Shown here piece by piece: positions 9,348-18,134 of a stretch of 64,000 nucleotides of DNA. The DNA comes from Polynucleobacter wuianus (GTDB lineage: Bacteria; Pseudomonadota; Gammaproteobacteria; Burkholderiales; Burkholderiaceae). Positions within the stretch are counted from its first letter, which is position 1. Each line of letters opens with the position of its first letter. The notes below the pieces were generated by a model. That model was not told the origin of the DNA. It worked only from the letters and a program-made list of their open reading frames with translations, and did not search any database. Location: positions 1,178,001 to 1,242,000 of the forward strand of contig NZ_CP015922.1 of assembly GCF_001659725.1 (NCBI RefSeq). Reading direction: 5' to 3'. The translations under genes were made by a program, and so were the position numbers.

Positions 9348-10151
9348 ATGAAAAAGAAAGCTAATCCGGACACACCATCAAAGATAGGTCTAAAGCAAAT
9401 TCCACGGTACTGGAGTGTAAATCTGGAAAATATCTCCCTTTGGCTTCTACTAGATGGTATTTTATCATTTTTAATCTTTATTGCTTTTAGCGGTTTATCT
9501 GGATTTAGCGATTTTATTAATAGCGTTATTTCGATCTTCCTGTTTATTGTGGCTCTTGAAGTTTTTTTCTTCCTCAAAAATGTTCTCTACCATTATCTTG
9601 GGTACCGATTGAGTCGCAACCGAGTGATCTATAAAAATGTTAAGACTCTTGTATCACAGCAATTTCCATTTCCAAAAGATGAAGTCAGTATTACTTCTCC
9701 TCAAGAATATTTTTCCTCTATCATCAAAAACAGCACCAGTACAGATGGTCAAAAAGCTGTGGCTAATGAGTTCATAACGATTGGTAATTACTTAAAAGAA
9801 TCTGGAAATTTTTGGTCGCTATGGTTTTCTAATTTAACGCTATTTGACACCTTAGTAGCGTACCAAACGAAAGGGGCAGCAGATGCCAGCCCCAAACCAG
9901 GATCACCCCTAAGTTCCAGCATCAATCTTTCGTCCGCTTCTCAAATTCCAGATATCAACGAAGATGCAATCAAAGGCGAACTCTTAGAAAAAATGCATTC
10001 TCTCAACAAGCAAGAATTTGAACCAATAGTCATGACAAACGAGAAGATGACCACCTTAGAGGATGGAATCCCTACTGTCGAGAAAATTGATCGCTTAATT
10101 GAAGGAAAATTAAGTAGTTTTATGAAACCACCAAATCTTCCAAAGTTATAG
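9348..10151 (+). CDS. Two-helix membrane protein of unknown function
   Basis: The 267-residue product has two hydrophobic segments at about 29-50 and 56-78, then a soluble region of some 190 residues. The early part of that region is basic (YRLSRNRVIYKNVKTLV). The last 70 residues are polar and low-complexity (SPKPGSPLSSSINLSSAS) and end in a possible short helix. I do not recognise the family. It follows the bactofilin gene on the same strand (92-base gap) and may be its membrane partner or a polysaccharide-locus accessory. The gene ends just before a hairpin that could be its terminator. Confidence 0.65.
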   Translation: MKKKANPDTPSKIGLKQIPRYWSVNLENISLWLLLDGILSFLIFIAFSGLSGFSDFINSVISIFLFIVALEVFFFLKNVLYHYLGYRLSRNRVIYKNVKTLVSQQFPFPKDEVSITSPQEYFSSIIKNSTSTDGQKAVANEFITIGNYLKESGNFWSLWFSNLTLFDTLVAYQTKGAADASPKPGSPLSSSINLSSASQIPDINEDAIKGELLEKMHSLNKQEFEPIVMTNEKMTTLEDGIPTVEKIDRLIEGKLSSFMKPPNLPKL

Positions 10152-10165
10152 ACTGGCAATCTATG

Positions 10166-10193
10166 TTTAGCTTAATCCTCCCATTAAGCTAAA
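10166..10193 (+). terminator. Hairpin, probable terminator of the preceding gene
   Basis: A 10-base perfect inverted repeat (tttagcttaa / ttaagctaaa) with an 8-base loop lies 14 bases after the stop of the membrane-protein gene. The stem is AT-rich and there is no long T run on the plus strand, so termination strength is uncertain. Confidence 0.45.
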
Positions 10194-10338
10194 ACGCAAC
10201 ACTTTAAAGATATCAGTTGTCTAATTTAGATTATCAAACTTTTCTCGATTTTCACAATAAAAGGATTCTTAAGCATAGTGGCATTCCCCCGATTCAGTAG
10301 ACAGCTAATATTGTCAACAATGAATTGAAGAAGTGAGC

Positions 10339-10542
10339 ATGAAGCGCACCAAATACACAGCCGAGTTCAAATGAGAGGTTGTTAAAAAAATCCTTTAAAA
10401 GGACATTCCGCAACAGAGGTTTCTAGTCCTTTAGGCTTTCCAGTTGGACTTTTATATACCTGGTCATGCAAGCTCAAAGGCCCCGATAAGTAGCCGATAG
10501 AAGATGTCAAAGCACTTCAGGCTGAGATGACCAAACTGAGAG
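10339..10542 (+). pseudogene. Degraded orfA of the outer IS3-family element
   Basis: Translation starts MKRTKYTAEFK, the usual start of an IS3-type OrfA helix-turn-helix protein, then hits TGA. Other frames continue recognisably: EVVKKIL, EVSSPLGFPVGLLYTWSCKL and, at the end, the leucine-zipper piece ALQAEMTKLR. At least three stops and a frame change are needed, so it is dead. The fragment stops exactly where the inner IS3-family element begins. Confidence 0.75.
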
Positions 10543-10605
10543 GGTAATCCCCCCACAGATTAACTGAGCTCAGAGGTAGAATTTTCTCTATTAGAGGAGT
10601 TCTAC

Positions 10606-10872
10606 ATGAAGCGTTCTAAATTTACCGATAGCCAGATCATGGATGCCCTAAAACGGGTAGATGCTGGCTTAGCCGTCCCAGAGGTTTGCCGTGAGCTAGG
10701 CATCAGCGCTGCTACTTTCTACAAGTGGCGCGCCAAATACGGCGGTATGGATACCTCCATGATGGCCCGCATGAAAGAGCTTGAGGCTGAAAATGCCCGC
10801 TTAAAGAAGATGTACATCGAAGAAAAGCTCAAGGCAGAAATACTAAACGAGGCCATCACAAAAAAGTGGTGA
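10606..10872 (+). CDS. IS3-family transposase OrfA (layer B)
   Basis: The 88-residue product begins MKRSKFTDSQIMDALKRVDAG and contains an HTH_Tnp_1 helix-turn-helix (VPEVCRELGISAATFYKWRAKYGG). A leucine-zipper-like coiled coil follows (LEAENARLKKMYIEEKLKAEIL). This is the DNA-binding OrfA of an IS3-family element. A strong ribosome-binding site (tagaggag) precedes the ATG. OrfA itself looks intact, but its partner OrfB is broken, so transposition by this copy is unlikely. Confidence 0.9.
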   Translation: MKRSKFTDSQIMDALKRVDAGLAVPEVCRELGISAATFYKWRAKYGGMDTSMMARMKELEAENARLKKMYIEEKLKAEILNEAITKKW

Positions 10873-11421
10873 GCCCAATCTCACAGACGTGAGATGGTCC
10901 AAAAAGCAGTATCCCAACACCATGTATCGATCAGACTGGCCTGTGAGATCTTTGGCGTTAGCGAGTCTTGCTATCGCTATGAAGCTAAGAATAATGCCGA
11001 GAATGAACTCATTGCCAGCTGGCTCATCCGCTTGACCGACAACAACTGTAACTGGGGCTTTGGCCTTTGCTATTTATATCTGCGCAATGTAAAAAACTTT
11101 AAATGGAACCATAAGCGGATCTACCGTATTTACAAGGCTCTGGAGCTCAACTTACGCATCAAACCCCGCAAACGTTTGGTGCGAGATAAGCCAGATGCCT
11201 TGGTTGTACCGCTGAGCATCAACCAAGTATGGTCAATGGATTTTATGCATGACTAGTTGCAAGATGGCAGGTCCATCCGCTTGTTCAATGTCATTGATGA
11301 CTTTAATCGTAAGACCTTGGGCATTGAAGTGGACTTCTCATTGCCAGCAGAGCGAGTCGTTCGTAGCTTAGATCAAATCATTGCTTGGCGAGGTAAGCCT
11401 GCTGTTATACGAGCGGATAAC

Positions 11422-11646
11422 GTACTAAATGCAAGAACTTTTTCCAGCGATAGGCAAAGCCATCCCGTAACTGCAAATTGCAGTTAAAAAATCAAACTTA
11501 CTACTTGTCTATACCCAAACGGTCACTTCCACAAATAAATCAGGGGTCCCGATTAACCATAATGAACACAAGATCCGCCACTTTACGTTTTGGTCTTTAC
11601 CCTACTTAAAACAATCTGAGGTCCCAGTGGAAGGTCCAAACATTAT
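11422..11646 (-). ncRNA. Candidate bridge-RNA region of the IS110-family element
   Basis: This 225-base non-coding stretch lies 3' of the DEDD transposase. IS1111-subgroup members are reported to encode a bridge RNA there, which pairs with donor and target DNA. It contains a perfect 8-base inverted repeat with a 1-base loop (aactgcaa-a-ttgcagtt, 11471-11487) and other short repeats (ggtcc twice near 11620-11636). That a structured RNA is made is inferred from family layout; I cannot fold it here. Confidence 0.4.
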
Positions 11647-12933
11647 CTACGAGGTCCTTGCGGCCTCTACGGCCCCACAGAGAGGGATCGATCCACTGGG
11701 TAAAGCTTTTTCATAGTAACCTTGATACATCTGTTTTGACTTCACTAATCCGTAAACTACACGCGCCATCTTTGCTGCCACCGCAGTCCTTGCCTTGCGC
11801 TGTAAATCTTTATCTTGAGGCGCACTTTTAATATAGCGTAGATATTTTTGCTGGAAACTGTTCTCAGGTTGCTGAATGGCACGGTTGACTGACATCCACA
11901 GCGCTAAGCGCAGGCGCGCATTACCCCGCTTGGAGATTTGTTCTTGACCACGGTAGTTGCCTGATTGGTTTTTGGCTAGATCAAACCCGCAATACTTTAA
12001 GAACTGACGGTGATGGTCAAATCGACGCAGATCGCCACCTTCCGCCAGAATCGTTAAGGCATTAATCGGACCAATCCCCGGCACACTTTGCAAAATGGCA
12101 GAATCTAGGTTATCGGACAATACTGCCTGAGCTGTTAGCTCTAGCTGCGTACGACAATCATTAATCTCTTGATAGCGTCGCAGTTGTATTTGAAAGGTTT
12201 TACAAGCCAAGGAATCTTCCTCAACAGGTAGTCCAATGCTATGCAAGGCGGTCTCATAAAGCTCAATGAGCTTGGCTGCCTTGTTAACCTTACGGCCAAC
12301 GACAGGGCTGGCAATCTGGCAAAACGCTTCTTGAGAGTACTTAATTACTGCGCTAGGGATGGGGAAGTGCAAAAGATAATTGATCCACCATGCCGAGCGG
12401 GTACTGTTCCACCATTTACCCATCTCAGGAAAATATAAAGGCAGGTAATGCGTGAGTATGGAGTGCTGTAAGCGCGTGCGACTCAAAGTGACTTGGTAGT
12501 AGGTTTTAGAGAGTTCTTGGAGATCATGATGCCCTGCAATTAATGGATCAACATAGCGCTGAGTAATCCCTTGTTTAAGCAGCTCCAAAAGCACTGCAGC
12601 ATCTTTAGGATCATTTTTATCCCAGGAGTTGAACATCACCTCCCGATACCGGGCGCTCGCTACCGAAGAAATAAAGCAGACTTCAAAACCCGCTGTTACC
12701 AAGCGATGCCCTAATGCGCGGTGGTAATTGCCGGTTGCTTCAAAGCCAATAATGCAAGGTGGCGGCAAGCTCTTTAGAAAAGCAATAAAACGATGATGAT
12801 CGGCAGCAGAATTAGCTATCCGAAAATGCTGCCTTTTACCCTCTTTAGTCTCGCTTAACACGGCATTAAAGTCCTTGGCAATATCAATTGCAATCCATGC
12901 CCCATAGGGTTTATTGTTTAATTGGTCAGCCAT
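11647..12933 (-). CDS. IS110-family DEDD transposase (recombinase)
   Basis: The 428-residue product has the IS110 plan. The N-terminal RuvC-like DEDD domain has Asp in WIAIDIAKDFNAVL, Glu in IIGFEATGNYHRAL, and Asp residues in WDKNDPKDAAVLLELL. A helical linker follows, then a C-terminal Transposase_20 domain (LQSVPGIGPINALTILAEGG, then the serine region NQSGNYRGQEQISKRGNARLR). It is full-length and undamaged, with aaggag ten bases before the ATG. It is probably the most recent arrival in this nest and could still be active. Confidence 0.92.
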   Translation of the reverse strand: MADQLNNKPYGAWIAIDIAKDFNAVLSETKEGKRQHFRIANSAADHHRFIAFLKSLPPPCIIGFEATGNYHRALGHRLVTAGFEVCFISSVASARYREVMFNSWDKNDPKDAAVLLELLKQGITQRYVDPLIAGHHDLQELSKTYYQVTLSRTRLQHSILTHYLPLYFPEMGKWWNSTRSAWWINYLLHFPIPSAVIKYSQEAFCQIASPVVGRKVNKAAKLIELYETALHSIGLPVEEDSLACKTFQIQLRRYQEINDCRTQLELTAQAVLSDNLDSAILQSVPGIGPINALTILAEGGDLRRFDHHRQFLKYCGFDLAKNQSGNYRGQEQISKRGNARLRLALWMSVNRAIQQPENSFQQKYLRYIKSAPQDKDLQRKARTAVAAKMARVVYGLVKSKQMYQGYYEKALPSGSIPLCGAVEAARTS

Positions 12934-13329
12934 AGCAAATACTCCTTATTGATGATCTCGCAATCACCAGCATGGCTTAAATTGCTGCGGCTGACTACCA
13001 TTCTGCATGTACTATGGCCCGGAACTTGTCAGTGGCAGACTGATGGAGTGGGCAGCAAAGCATCAAATCCACAGATAACACATCCAACCAGGTAAACCAC
13101 AACAAAATGCCTATGTAGAACGCTTTAATCGCACCGTCAGATATGAATGGCTATCTCAGCATTATTGGGAAAGTGTTAACGAAGTTCAAGAGTTTGCAAC
13201 GCAATGGATGTATAAATACAATCATCAACGTCCAAACATGGAATTGGGCGGTATCACCCCGAAACAGCGACTGGCCATGGTTGCTTAATTAACTCTACCT
13301 CTAGGTTCGGTTAAATAAGGGGGGATAAC

Positions 13330-13494
13330 CGTATCACAAAGCGAATTATTCAAGAAAAAATTTACCCAAGCAGGTCTGAAGCAAAATCAGAAATCTTTGA
13401 ATATATCGAGGAGTTCTACAATCGGGTAAGGCGTCACAAGCATCTATCCCAATTAAGTCCATTTGCGTTCGAACAACGTCAAATTGCGTTATAA
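13330..13494 (+). pseudogene. C-terminal fragment of orfB of the outer IS3-family element
   Basis: Reading in frame gives RITKRIIQEKIYPSRSEAK, then IFEYIEEFYNRVRRHKHLSQLSPFAFE, then a stop. This is the usual C-terminus of an IS3-family OrfB (the YPSRSEA and FYNRxRRHxxL region). It begins abruptly at the right end of the inner element. It matches the orfA remnant on the other side, so both belong to the same outer element with its middle deleted. Confidence 0.8.
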
Positions 13495-13671
13495 AAAGTG
13501 TCTACGATACTGGGGGAATGCAAAATAGCCAAACCACTGCAAAACTGCTGGCTTTACAAATTGCAAGAGATTAGAATGAAAGTGTCTAGACTTATAAGGT
13601 CAAAATCTTAATCTTGAACCAAGTATGCTGCCTTTCTGGATAGTTAAGCAATTATTAAATACCATATTAGC

Positions 13672-15312
13672 GTGACTAACAAAATGGCTGCCCTCTTCTC
13701 GAAAGCAATAACATCTACCTTACAATCATCGAGAAATCCCCCCCCCAAAGTATCTCTTATTTCCCCTTACACCTTTCTAAATCGTCTCACGTTTGGCCCG
13801 AACTCGACGAGTGTTGAAGAATTTAAAAAATTAGGCCTAAACCAGTGGTTAGACTGGCAATTGCGACCCCAGTTCGAAGATGACCCCGATTGTAAAGAGC
13901 GCATGGCCAATTTTTTACTAAAAATTTGGTATCCAGCCGATAAAGAGGGTCGCTGGCCAGCGGTAAACGAAAAACGAAAATTCTGGTCTCTTGATAAATC
14001 ACCAACTGAACTAATGAAAATCATTGAGCCAGGCAAAAACTCCAACTATAAAGAACAATTCATACCTTATGAGGAGGTTGTTTTCGCGTCTATTATTCGG
14101 TCGATTTACAGTCAATGGCAAGTACAAGAGGTGATTACTAGTTTTTGGCACAACCATTTCAGTGTTAATGCAATGGACGGCTTAGCGAAGATTCTATTTC
14201 CAATTTACGACCAAGAGGTAATCAGACCGCATGCACTCGGTAACTTCCGCACTTTACTTGAGGCGGTAGCCAAAAGCCCTGTAATGCTAACCTACCTAAA
14301 TAATAATTCTTCGCGAGTAGGCGCTCCTAATGAAAATTATGCTCGAGAATTTTTTGAGCTTCACACTCTTGGCGTCTCGGCTTATCTCAATAACACCTAT
14401 AGTAGATGGAAAGATGTTCCAGGCGCAAACAATGGTAGACCCATAGGGTATATTGACCATGATGTTCGCGAACTTGCCAAAGTCTTTACTGGATGGACTG
14501 TTGGCAACGGCGCACCCTTGGGAGATGGTAAAAACCTTCCGCGTACTGGTGAATTTATCTATATTGATGCCTGGCATGATCCATCGCCAAAGCGCGTGCT
14601 AGCAAATGAACTGTATTCCAATCAGGGACCGTTACAAGATGGTTTAAGGGCCTTGGATCTAGCCGCATATCATCCTGCCACCGCGCGTTTTATCTCTCAT
14701 AAACTTTGCGCACGCTTACTAATGGATAACCCTCCTGAAAGTCTCGTAAAAAGTGCTGCGCAAGTATGGATTGCGAAGCAACATGACTCACATCAAATTG
14801 CAGAGGTCATAAGGCACATCGCTACCAGCGCAGAATTTGCAAACACAATCAGTACCAAGATTAAGCGTCCAATAGAGCTTTTGGCAAGTTTTGTACGGGC
14901 AACTGGGCAAGACTTTACCCCTAGCGACGAGTTACTTTTTCAGATAAGCTTTTGTGGGCAAACTCCTTACGCATGGCCTACTCCCGAAGGACTACCCGAT
15001 AATAATCAGCGTTGGCTTGGGGCTAGCGTACTTTTACAACGCTGGAATTTAATTTCAGGCATTACTGAAAACCGCTGGGGATGTGGCGTCATGAATCCAT
15101 TTAAACTTTTAGATTTAACTAATAAAATTTCAGCACTCACATTAGCTAAAACTTGCCTAAATAAAATATATGGCGCTGAAAATGCGCCCGATATCAGCAA
15201 ACAATTAATGGCGGCCGCTAAATTAGCACCAAATGATCTTGTTAGCGATCCTGCAATAGCCCGTCGCATGCTAGCATGGTCAGCGATGGCACCCCAATTT
15301 CAAATACGCTAA
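13672..15312 (+). CDS. DUF1800 family protein
   Basis: The 546-residue product has DUF1800 hallmarks in order: FLNRLTFGPN near residue 36, VITSFWHNHFSVNAMDG near 158, NYAREFFELHTLGV near 222, and VRELAKVFTGWTVGNG near 265. A C-terminal helical part includes IKRPIELLASFVRATGQ. The biochemical function is unknown. DUF1800 genes are usually paired with a DUF1501 gene, as here (15 bases downstream), and the pair is thought to act outside the cytoplasm. No clear signal peptide is seen. Start is GTG at 13672 or ATG at 13684. The pair lies between two IS-rich segments. Confidence 0.85.
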   Translation: MTNKMAALFSKAITSTLQSSRNPPPKVSLISPYTFLNRLTFGPNSTSVEEFKKLGLNQWLDWQLRPQFEDDPDCKERMANFLLKIWYPADKEGRWPAVNEKRKFWSLDKSPTELMKIIEPGKNSNYKEQFIPYEEVVFASIIRSIYSQWQVQEVITSFWHNHFSVNAMDGLAKILFPIYDQEVIRPHALGNFRTLLEAVAKSPVMLTYLNNNSSRVGAPNENYAREFFELHTLGVSAYLNNTYSRWKDVPGANNGRPIGYIDHDVRELAKVFTGWTVGNGAPLGDGKNLPRTGEFIYIDAWHDPSPKRVLANELYSNQGPLQDGLRALDLAAYHPATARFISHKLCARLLMDNPPESLVKSAAQVWIAKQHDSHQIAEVIRHIATSAEFANTISTKIKRPIELLASFVRATGQDFTPSDELLFQISFCGQTPYAWPTPEGLPDNNQRWLGASVLLQRWNLISGITENRWGCGVMNPFKLLDLTNKISALTLAKTCLNKIYGAENAPDISKQLMAAAKLAPNDLVSDPAIARRMLAWSAMAPQFQIR

Positions 15313-15326
15313 TATCTGAAGTTACT

Positions 15327-16646
15327 ATGAATCTCTCTCTTAAAAGGCGCGAGTTCCTTAAAGCAGCAAGCTGCGCAGGTTGCTTTACTCCAGCTCTTGG
15401 TATTCAGTCCTTAGCCTGGGGCCACTCAGGTAGCGAAAGCTCACCACTATTACTAACCGTTTTTTTACGCGGTGGTGCCGATGGTTTAAATTTTGTCAGC
15501 CCAGTCAATGACGTTAATTTTGTTGATGCAAGAGCACAGGAGTTGCGTGTTTTGGAGTCTGGTAGCCAAGCAGGTTTTTTGCTAAAACAAACCCTAAGCC
15601 CTCACACTGGTTTTTATTTGCATCGTGAAGCAGGCGCATTTGCAGAGCTCTATAATTCGAAATATCTAGCGGTGGTCCACTCTGCAGGAATTAATGATGC
15701 GACTCGCTCCCATTTTGTTGCACAGCTCATGATAGAACGGGGGGTGGGAGACACCTCAGTAGTGAAAAATACTCAAGCATCAACATCTTCTTTGGGGTGG
15801 ATGACTAAGGCATTAAATGCCCTGCCACAATATTCAAACCAGATTAACGCTTATGCCGCAAGCTCAATACTACCAGTAATCTTAGAGGGAAGCCCCACTG
15901 TCTTAGTTGCGCCAGATCTTCATGCGGGTCTTGGAACCCCATGGCTGCAGCCAGCATTTGGCTTGCCTATGGAAATACTCAATACTGATAAAAAGACCAT
16001 CGAATCGCAATATCAAGATCTCTATAGAGCATCAAAAGAGGCTCTTTACTTGCAAGCAAAGATTAATCAATCTTTTGGACAAAATTCCTATGGCAAGACC
16101 CTTCCCTATAAACCGAGTGGGGCAGCAAACTATCAGGTCGCAGGGAGTTTTGGGCGCTCACTTGCGTCAATTGCCCATCTTGCCAAGACGAATGTAGGTC
16201 TGCGCCTAGCTAATGTCAGCTTAGGCGGTTGGGATACCCATGACAGTCAGCCTAGTCGCTTTTCAAATGCTGTTCGCCTACTCTCTAGTGGTTTAGGTTC
16301 TTTTTACGAAGATATGACAGCAAGCAATAAATCCGTGATTATTGTCATCATGACAGAATTTGGTAGAAGGGTTCGCCCCAATAAGAGCAATGGTACCGAC
16401 CATGGGCATGGGGCCTGCTGGTTTGTGATAGGCGATAAAGTCAAGGGTGGCAACTTTATAGGAAGATGGCCTGGTCTGAACATCAATGAACTCGATCAAG
16501 GTGTAGATTTAGCCGTCACCACCGATTATCGACAAATTATTTTTGAATCCCTAGTAGCTAGCGGATTAGATAGCAATAAAAGCCTATCTGACTGGCAGGC
16601 TGAGTCTACTAAAAATCCGCTGGGTTTATTTGACAAAAAGGTATGA
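15327..16646 (+). CDS. DUF1501 family protein, Tat-exported
   Basis: Starting at ATG 15327, the 439-residue product opens with a twin-arginine-type signal (SLKRREFLKAASCAGCF) and continues into a DUF1501 fold of the alkaline-phosphatase/sulfatase-like superfamily. Seen motifs are LLLTVFLRGGADGLNFVSP, LGGWDTHDSQ and the C-terminal TEFGRRVRPNKSNGTDHGHG. These are typical of DUF1501 proteins, whose substrate is not known. An upstream start at 15276 would overlap the DUF1800 gene and hide the signal peptide. The 15-base spacing argues for co-transcription with DUF1800. Confidence 0.88.
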   Translation: MNLSLKRREFLKAASCAGCFTPALGIQSLAWGHSGSESSPLLLTVFLRGGADGLNFVSPVNDVNFVDARAQELRVLESGSQAGFLLKQTLSPHTGFYLHREAGAFAELYNSKYLAVVHSAGINDATRSHFVAQLMIERGVGDTSVVKNTQASTSSLGWMTKALNALPQYSNQINAYAASSILPVILEGSPTVLVAPDLHAGLGTPWLQPAFGLPMEILNTDKKTIESQYQDLYRASKEALYLQAKINQSFGQNSYGKTLPYKPSGAANYQVAGSFGRSLASIAHLAKTNVGLRLANVSLGGWDTHDSQPSRFSNAVRLLSSGLGSFYEDMTASNKSVIIVIMTEFGRRVRPNKSNGTDHGHGACWFVIGDKVKGGNFIGRWPGLNINELDQGVDLAVTTDYRQIIFESLVASGLDSNKSLSDWQAESTKNPLGLFDKKV

Positions 16647-16924
16647 ATAATCATAAAAGTCGCTATTACTTCTATAGACCCCAAAGAAAAAGTGTGTATA
16701 TTTTAAATGTATCTAAAGCGTTTGGTCACTATTGTGCAAATAATAATGACTTTAATAAATGAAGATAGCCCCGCAAATCTACTATCGTCAATACAAAATT
16801 TATAGGCGTTTCAAGGTCAATTCAGTCGGGAAATAAAAAGATTTAGAGCTAGAAAAAATTGGCTTAAAGAAACTTGTATTCAATCTTTCTTTGCCAGAGG
16901 CGGCATTTAATAAGATTGTCTACA
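16647..16924. other. Intergenic spacer, nothing recognised
   Basis: About 280 AT-rich bases between the DUF1501 gene and the left end of the next IS. No gene, RNA or clear hairpin is seen. Confidence 0.5.
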
Positions 16925-18134
16925 TGACTTGTCTTGGGATTTTCAGACCAAAAGCTTTTAGAGGTAATGACTCCTTCAACCTAAGGAGCAGGTATGAAGA
17001 GGGCACGGTTTTCAGACGAACAGATTGTTCGGATATTGCAAGAGGCGGATCGTTCGCCAATAGCAGAGGTTGCTAAGAGTCATGGTGTCAGCGAACCCTC
17101 TATTTACAGTTGGCGCAAGAAGTTTGGCGACCTAGGTACGGATGATGTCAAACGCTTAAAGCAGCTCGAGCAAGAGTACGGTCGTTTTAAGGAAGATATT
17201 GGCAGAGCGCGATCTCGAGATTGAAGTCATGAAGGAGATTGCCGTAAAAAGTGGTGCGCGTGCAGGAGAGACTGGAGCAGGCCCGCTATGCATTTGGGCG
17301 AGGCATCTCCCAAAGACGCGCTTGTACGCTGCTGAGTGTTGCTAGATCTGGATTGGGTTACCAGTACAAGATGGCCGTTAAAGATCAGCCTATCGCGCTT
17401 GCCATGCGCCAGTATTCCGAGCAGTATCCTCGCCATGGTGCGAGGCGCATTCGGATCTTTTTTAAGACGGGATGGGCTTGTTCTTGGGCGTGATCGGACG
17501 GCACGCATCTGGGCAGGGGCTGGTTTGCAGGTGCCCGCTAAAAGGACTCGCAAGCGTCACCGCAGTCAAAACTCTCAGCCCTTCATGGCAACCGCCCCCA
17601 ATGAGGTTTGGGCCTACGACTTCGTATTTGATGCTTGCGCCAATAGACAAAAGCTCAAGTGCTTAACCCTGATTGATGAGTTCACCAAAGAGAGTCTTCG
17701 CATTGATGTGGCTGGCTCAATTAAAGGCAAACGAGTGGTGCAGGTTTTGGAGGAGGTGATTGCAGAGCGTGGTTACCCCCAGGTTCTTCGCAGCGATCAT
17801 GGTCCTGAGTTTGTAAGCACTGTCTTGTTGGAATGGGCTGTAGAGAGAGGATTGCGCAATTTGCATATTGAACCCGGCAAACCTTGGCAAAACGGGACTA
17901 ATGAAAGTTTTAATGGCAAATTTAGAGATGAGTGCTTAGCGATGAACTGGTTTTACAGTAGAGCGCATGCTAAGGTATTAATTGAGCAATGGCGCAAGCA
18001 CTACAATTTGATCAGGCCTCACTCAAGCTTGGGTTACCAAACCCCAGCAGAGTTTGTGGTTGGATGGCAAAAGGATTTAACAACAGGAGCCAGAGTTTCT
18101 AGATGAAATTGGTCCGATAAAACCAGACAGGTCA
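16925..18134 (+). mobile_element. IS3-family element (IS407-like), degraded
   Basis: The left end reads tgacttgtcttgggatttt and the right end, read inward, tgacctgtctggttttatc, forming imperfect terminal inverted repeats. The length of about 1.21 kb is normal for this group. Between them lie orfA and orfB in the usual order, both frameshifted. I see no matching target duplication at the ends. It is a different lineage from the two IS3-family elements at 10.3-13.5 kb. Confidence 0.8.
16994..18106 (+). pseudogene. IS407-like transposase OrfA+OrfB with frameshifts
   Basis: OrfA starts MKRARFSDEQIVRILQEADRS and keeps its helix-turn-helix (AEVAKSHGVSEPSIYSWRKKFG). Near 17195 the frame slips: the expected LAERDLEIEVMKEI is found one frame over, and the in-frame product ends at 17224. 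OrfB begins near 17250 (GRGISQRRACTLLSVARSGL) and slips again near a T run at 17457-17462. It then continues to 18106 with the integrase core (ATAPNEVWAYDFVFDACA, then RSDHGPEFVS and the Glu region GTNESFNGKFRDECL). Two frameshifts make it inactive although the DDE residues survive. Confidence 0.85.

Larger units (their letters stand above)
11422..13015 (-). mobile_element. IS110-family element (IS1111-like layout) inserted in the IS3 orfB
   Basis: About 1.59 kb separates the codon for Asn in DN|GPE from the following Gly codon of the interrupted orfB, which fixes both ends to within a few bases. It holds one intact DEDD transposase gene on the minus strand. The non-coding part upstream of that gene is short (82 bases) and the part downstream is long (225 bases), the arrangement described for the IS1111 subgroup. 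Short similar inverted sequences lie just inside the ends (atgcagaa / atgcaagaa on opposite strands). No target duplication is seen, as expected for IS110. Confidence 0.8.
10894..13288 (+). pseudogene. IS3-family transposase OrfB (layer B), split and nonsense-mutated
   Basis: The first part (10894-11421) encodes the HTH_21 and start of the rve integrase domain (SINQVWSMDFMHD). It hits TAG at 11254-11256 and continues in frame (LQDGRSIRLFNVIDDFNRKTLGIEVDF). At the conserved second-aspartate motif (VIRADN) it is cut by the IS110-family insertion. The reading frame resumes at 13016 (GPELVSGRLMEWAAKHQIH) and meets another stop, TAA, at 13076-13078. The catalytic Glu region then follows (HIQPGKPQQNAYVERFNRTVR) to the natural stop at 13288. 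Two nonsense codons plus the insertion make it dead. Confidence 0.9.
10543..13330 (+). mobile_element. Inner IS3-family element (layer B), itself interrupted
   Basis: The left end reads ggtaatcccccc and the right end, read inward, ggttatcccccc. Behind these ends more matching sequence is seen (cagaggtagaatt against ctagaggtagagtt). It carries orfA (10606-10872) and orfB (10894 onward). orfB is split by the IS110-family element at 11422-13015 and resumes to its stop at 13288. Without the insert the element would be about 1.2 kb, the normal IS3-family size. orfB has two additional in-frame stops, so the copy is inactive. Confidence 0.85.
10279..13522 (+). mobile_element. Outer remnant IS3-family element (layer A), disrupted
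   Basis: Imperfect terminal inverted repeats are visible: gcattcccccgattcagtag at 10281 and, read from the other end, gcattcccccagtatcgtag ending at 13521. Just inside the left end is a stop-riddled orfA (10339-10542). Just inside the right end is the last part of an IS3-type orfB (13330-13494). Nearly all of the element's own middle is missing, and a second IS3-family element occupies the gap. I see no clear target duplication outside the repeats. Confidence 0.75.

Noticed and set aside
10279..18134. Composite transposon carrying the DUF1800/DUF1501 pair
   Set aside because: The flanking IS3-family elements are different lineages with unlike ends, so they could not mobilise the genes together.
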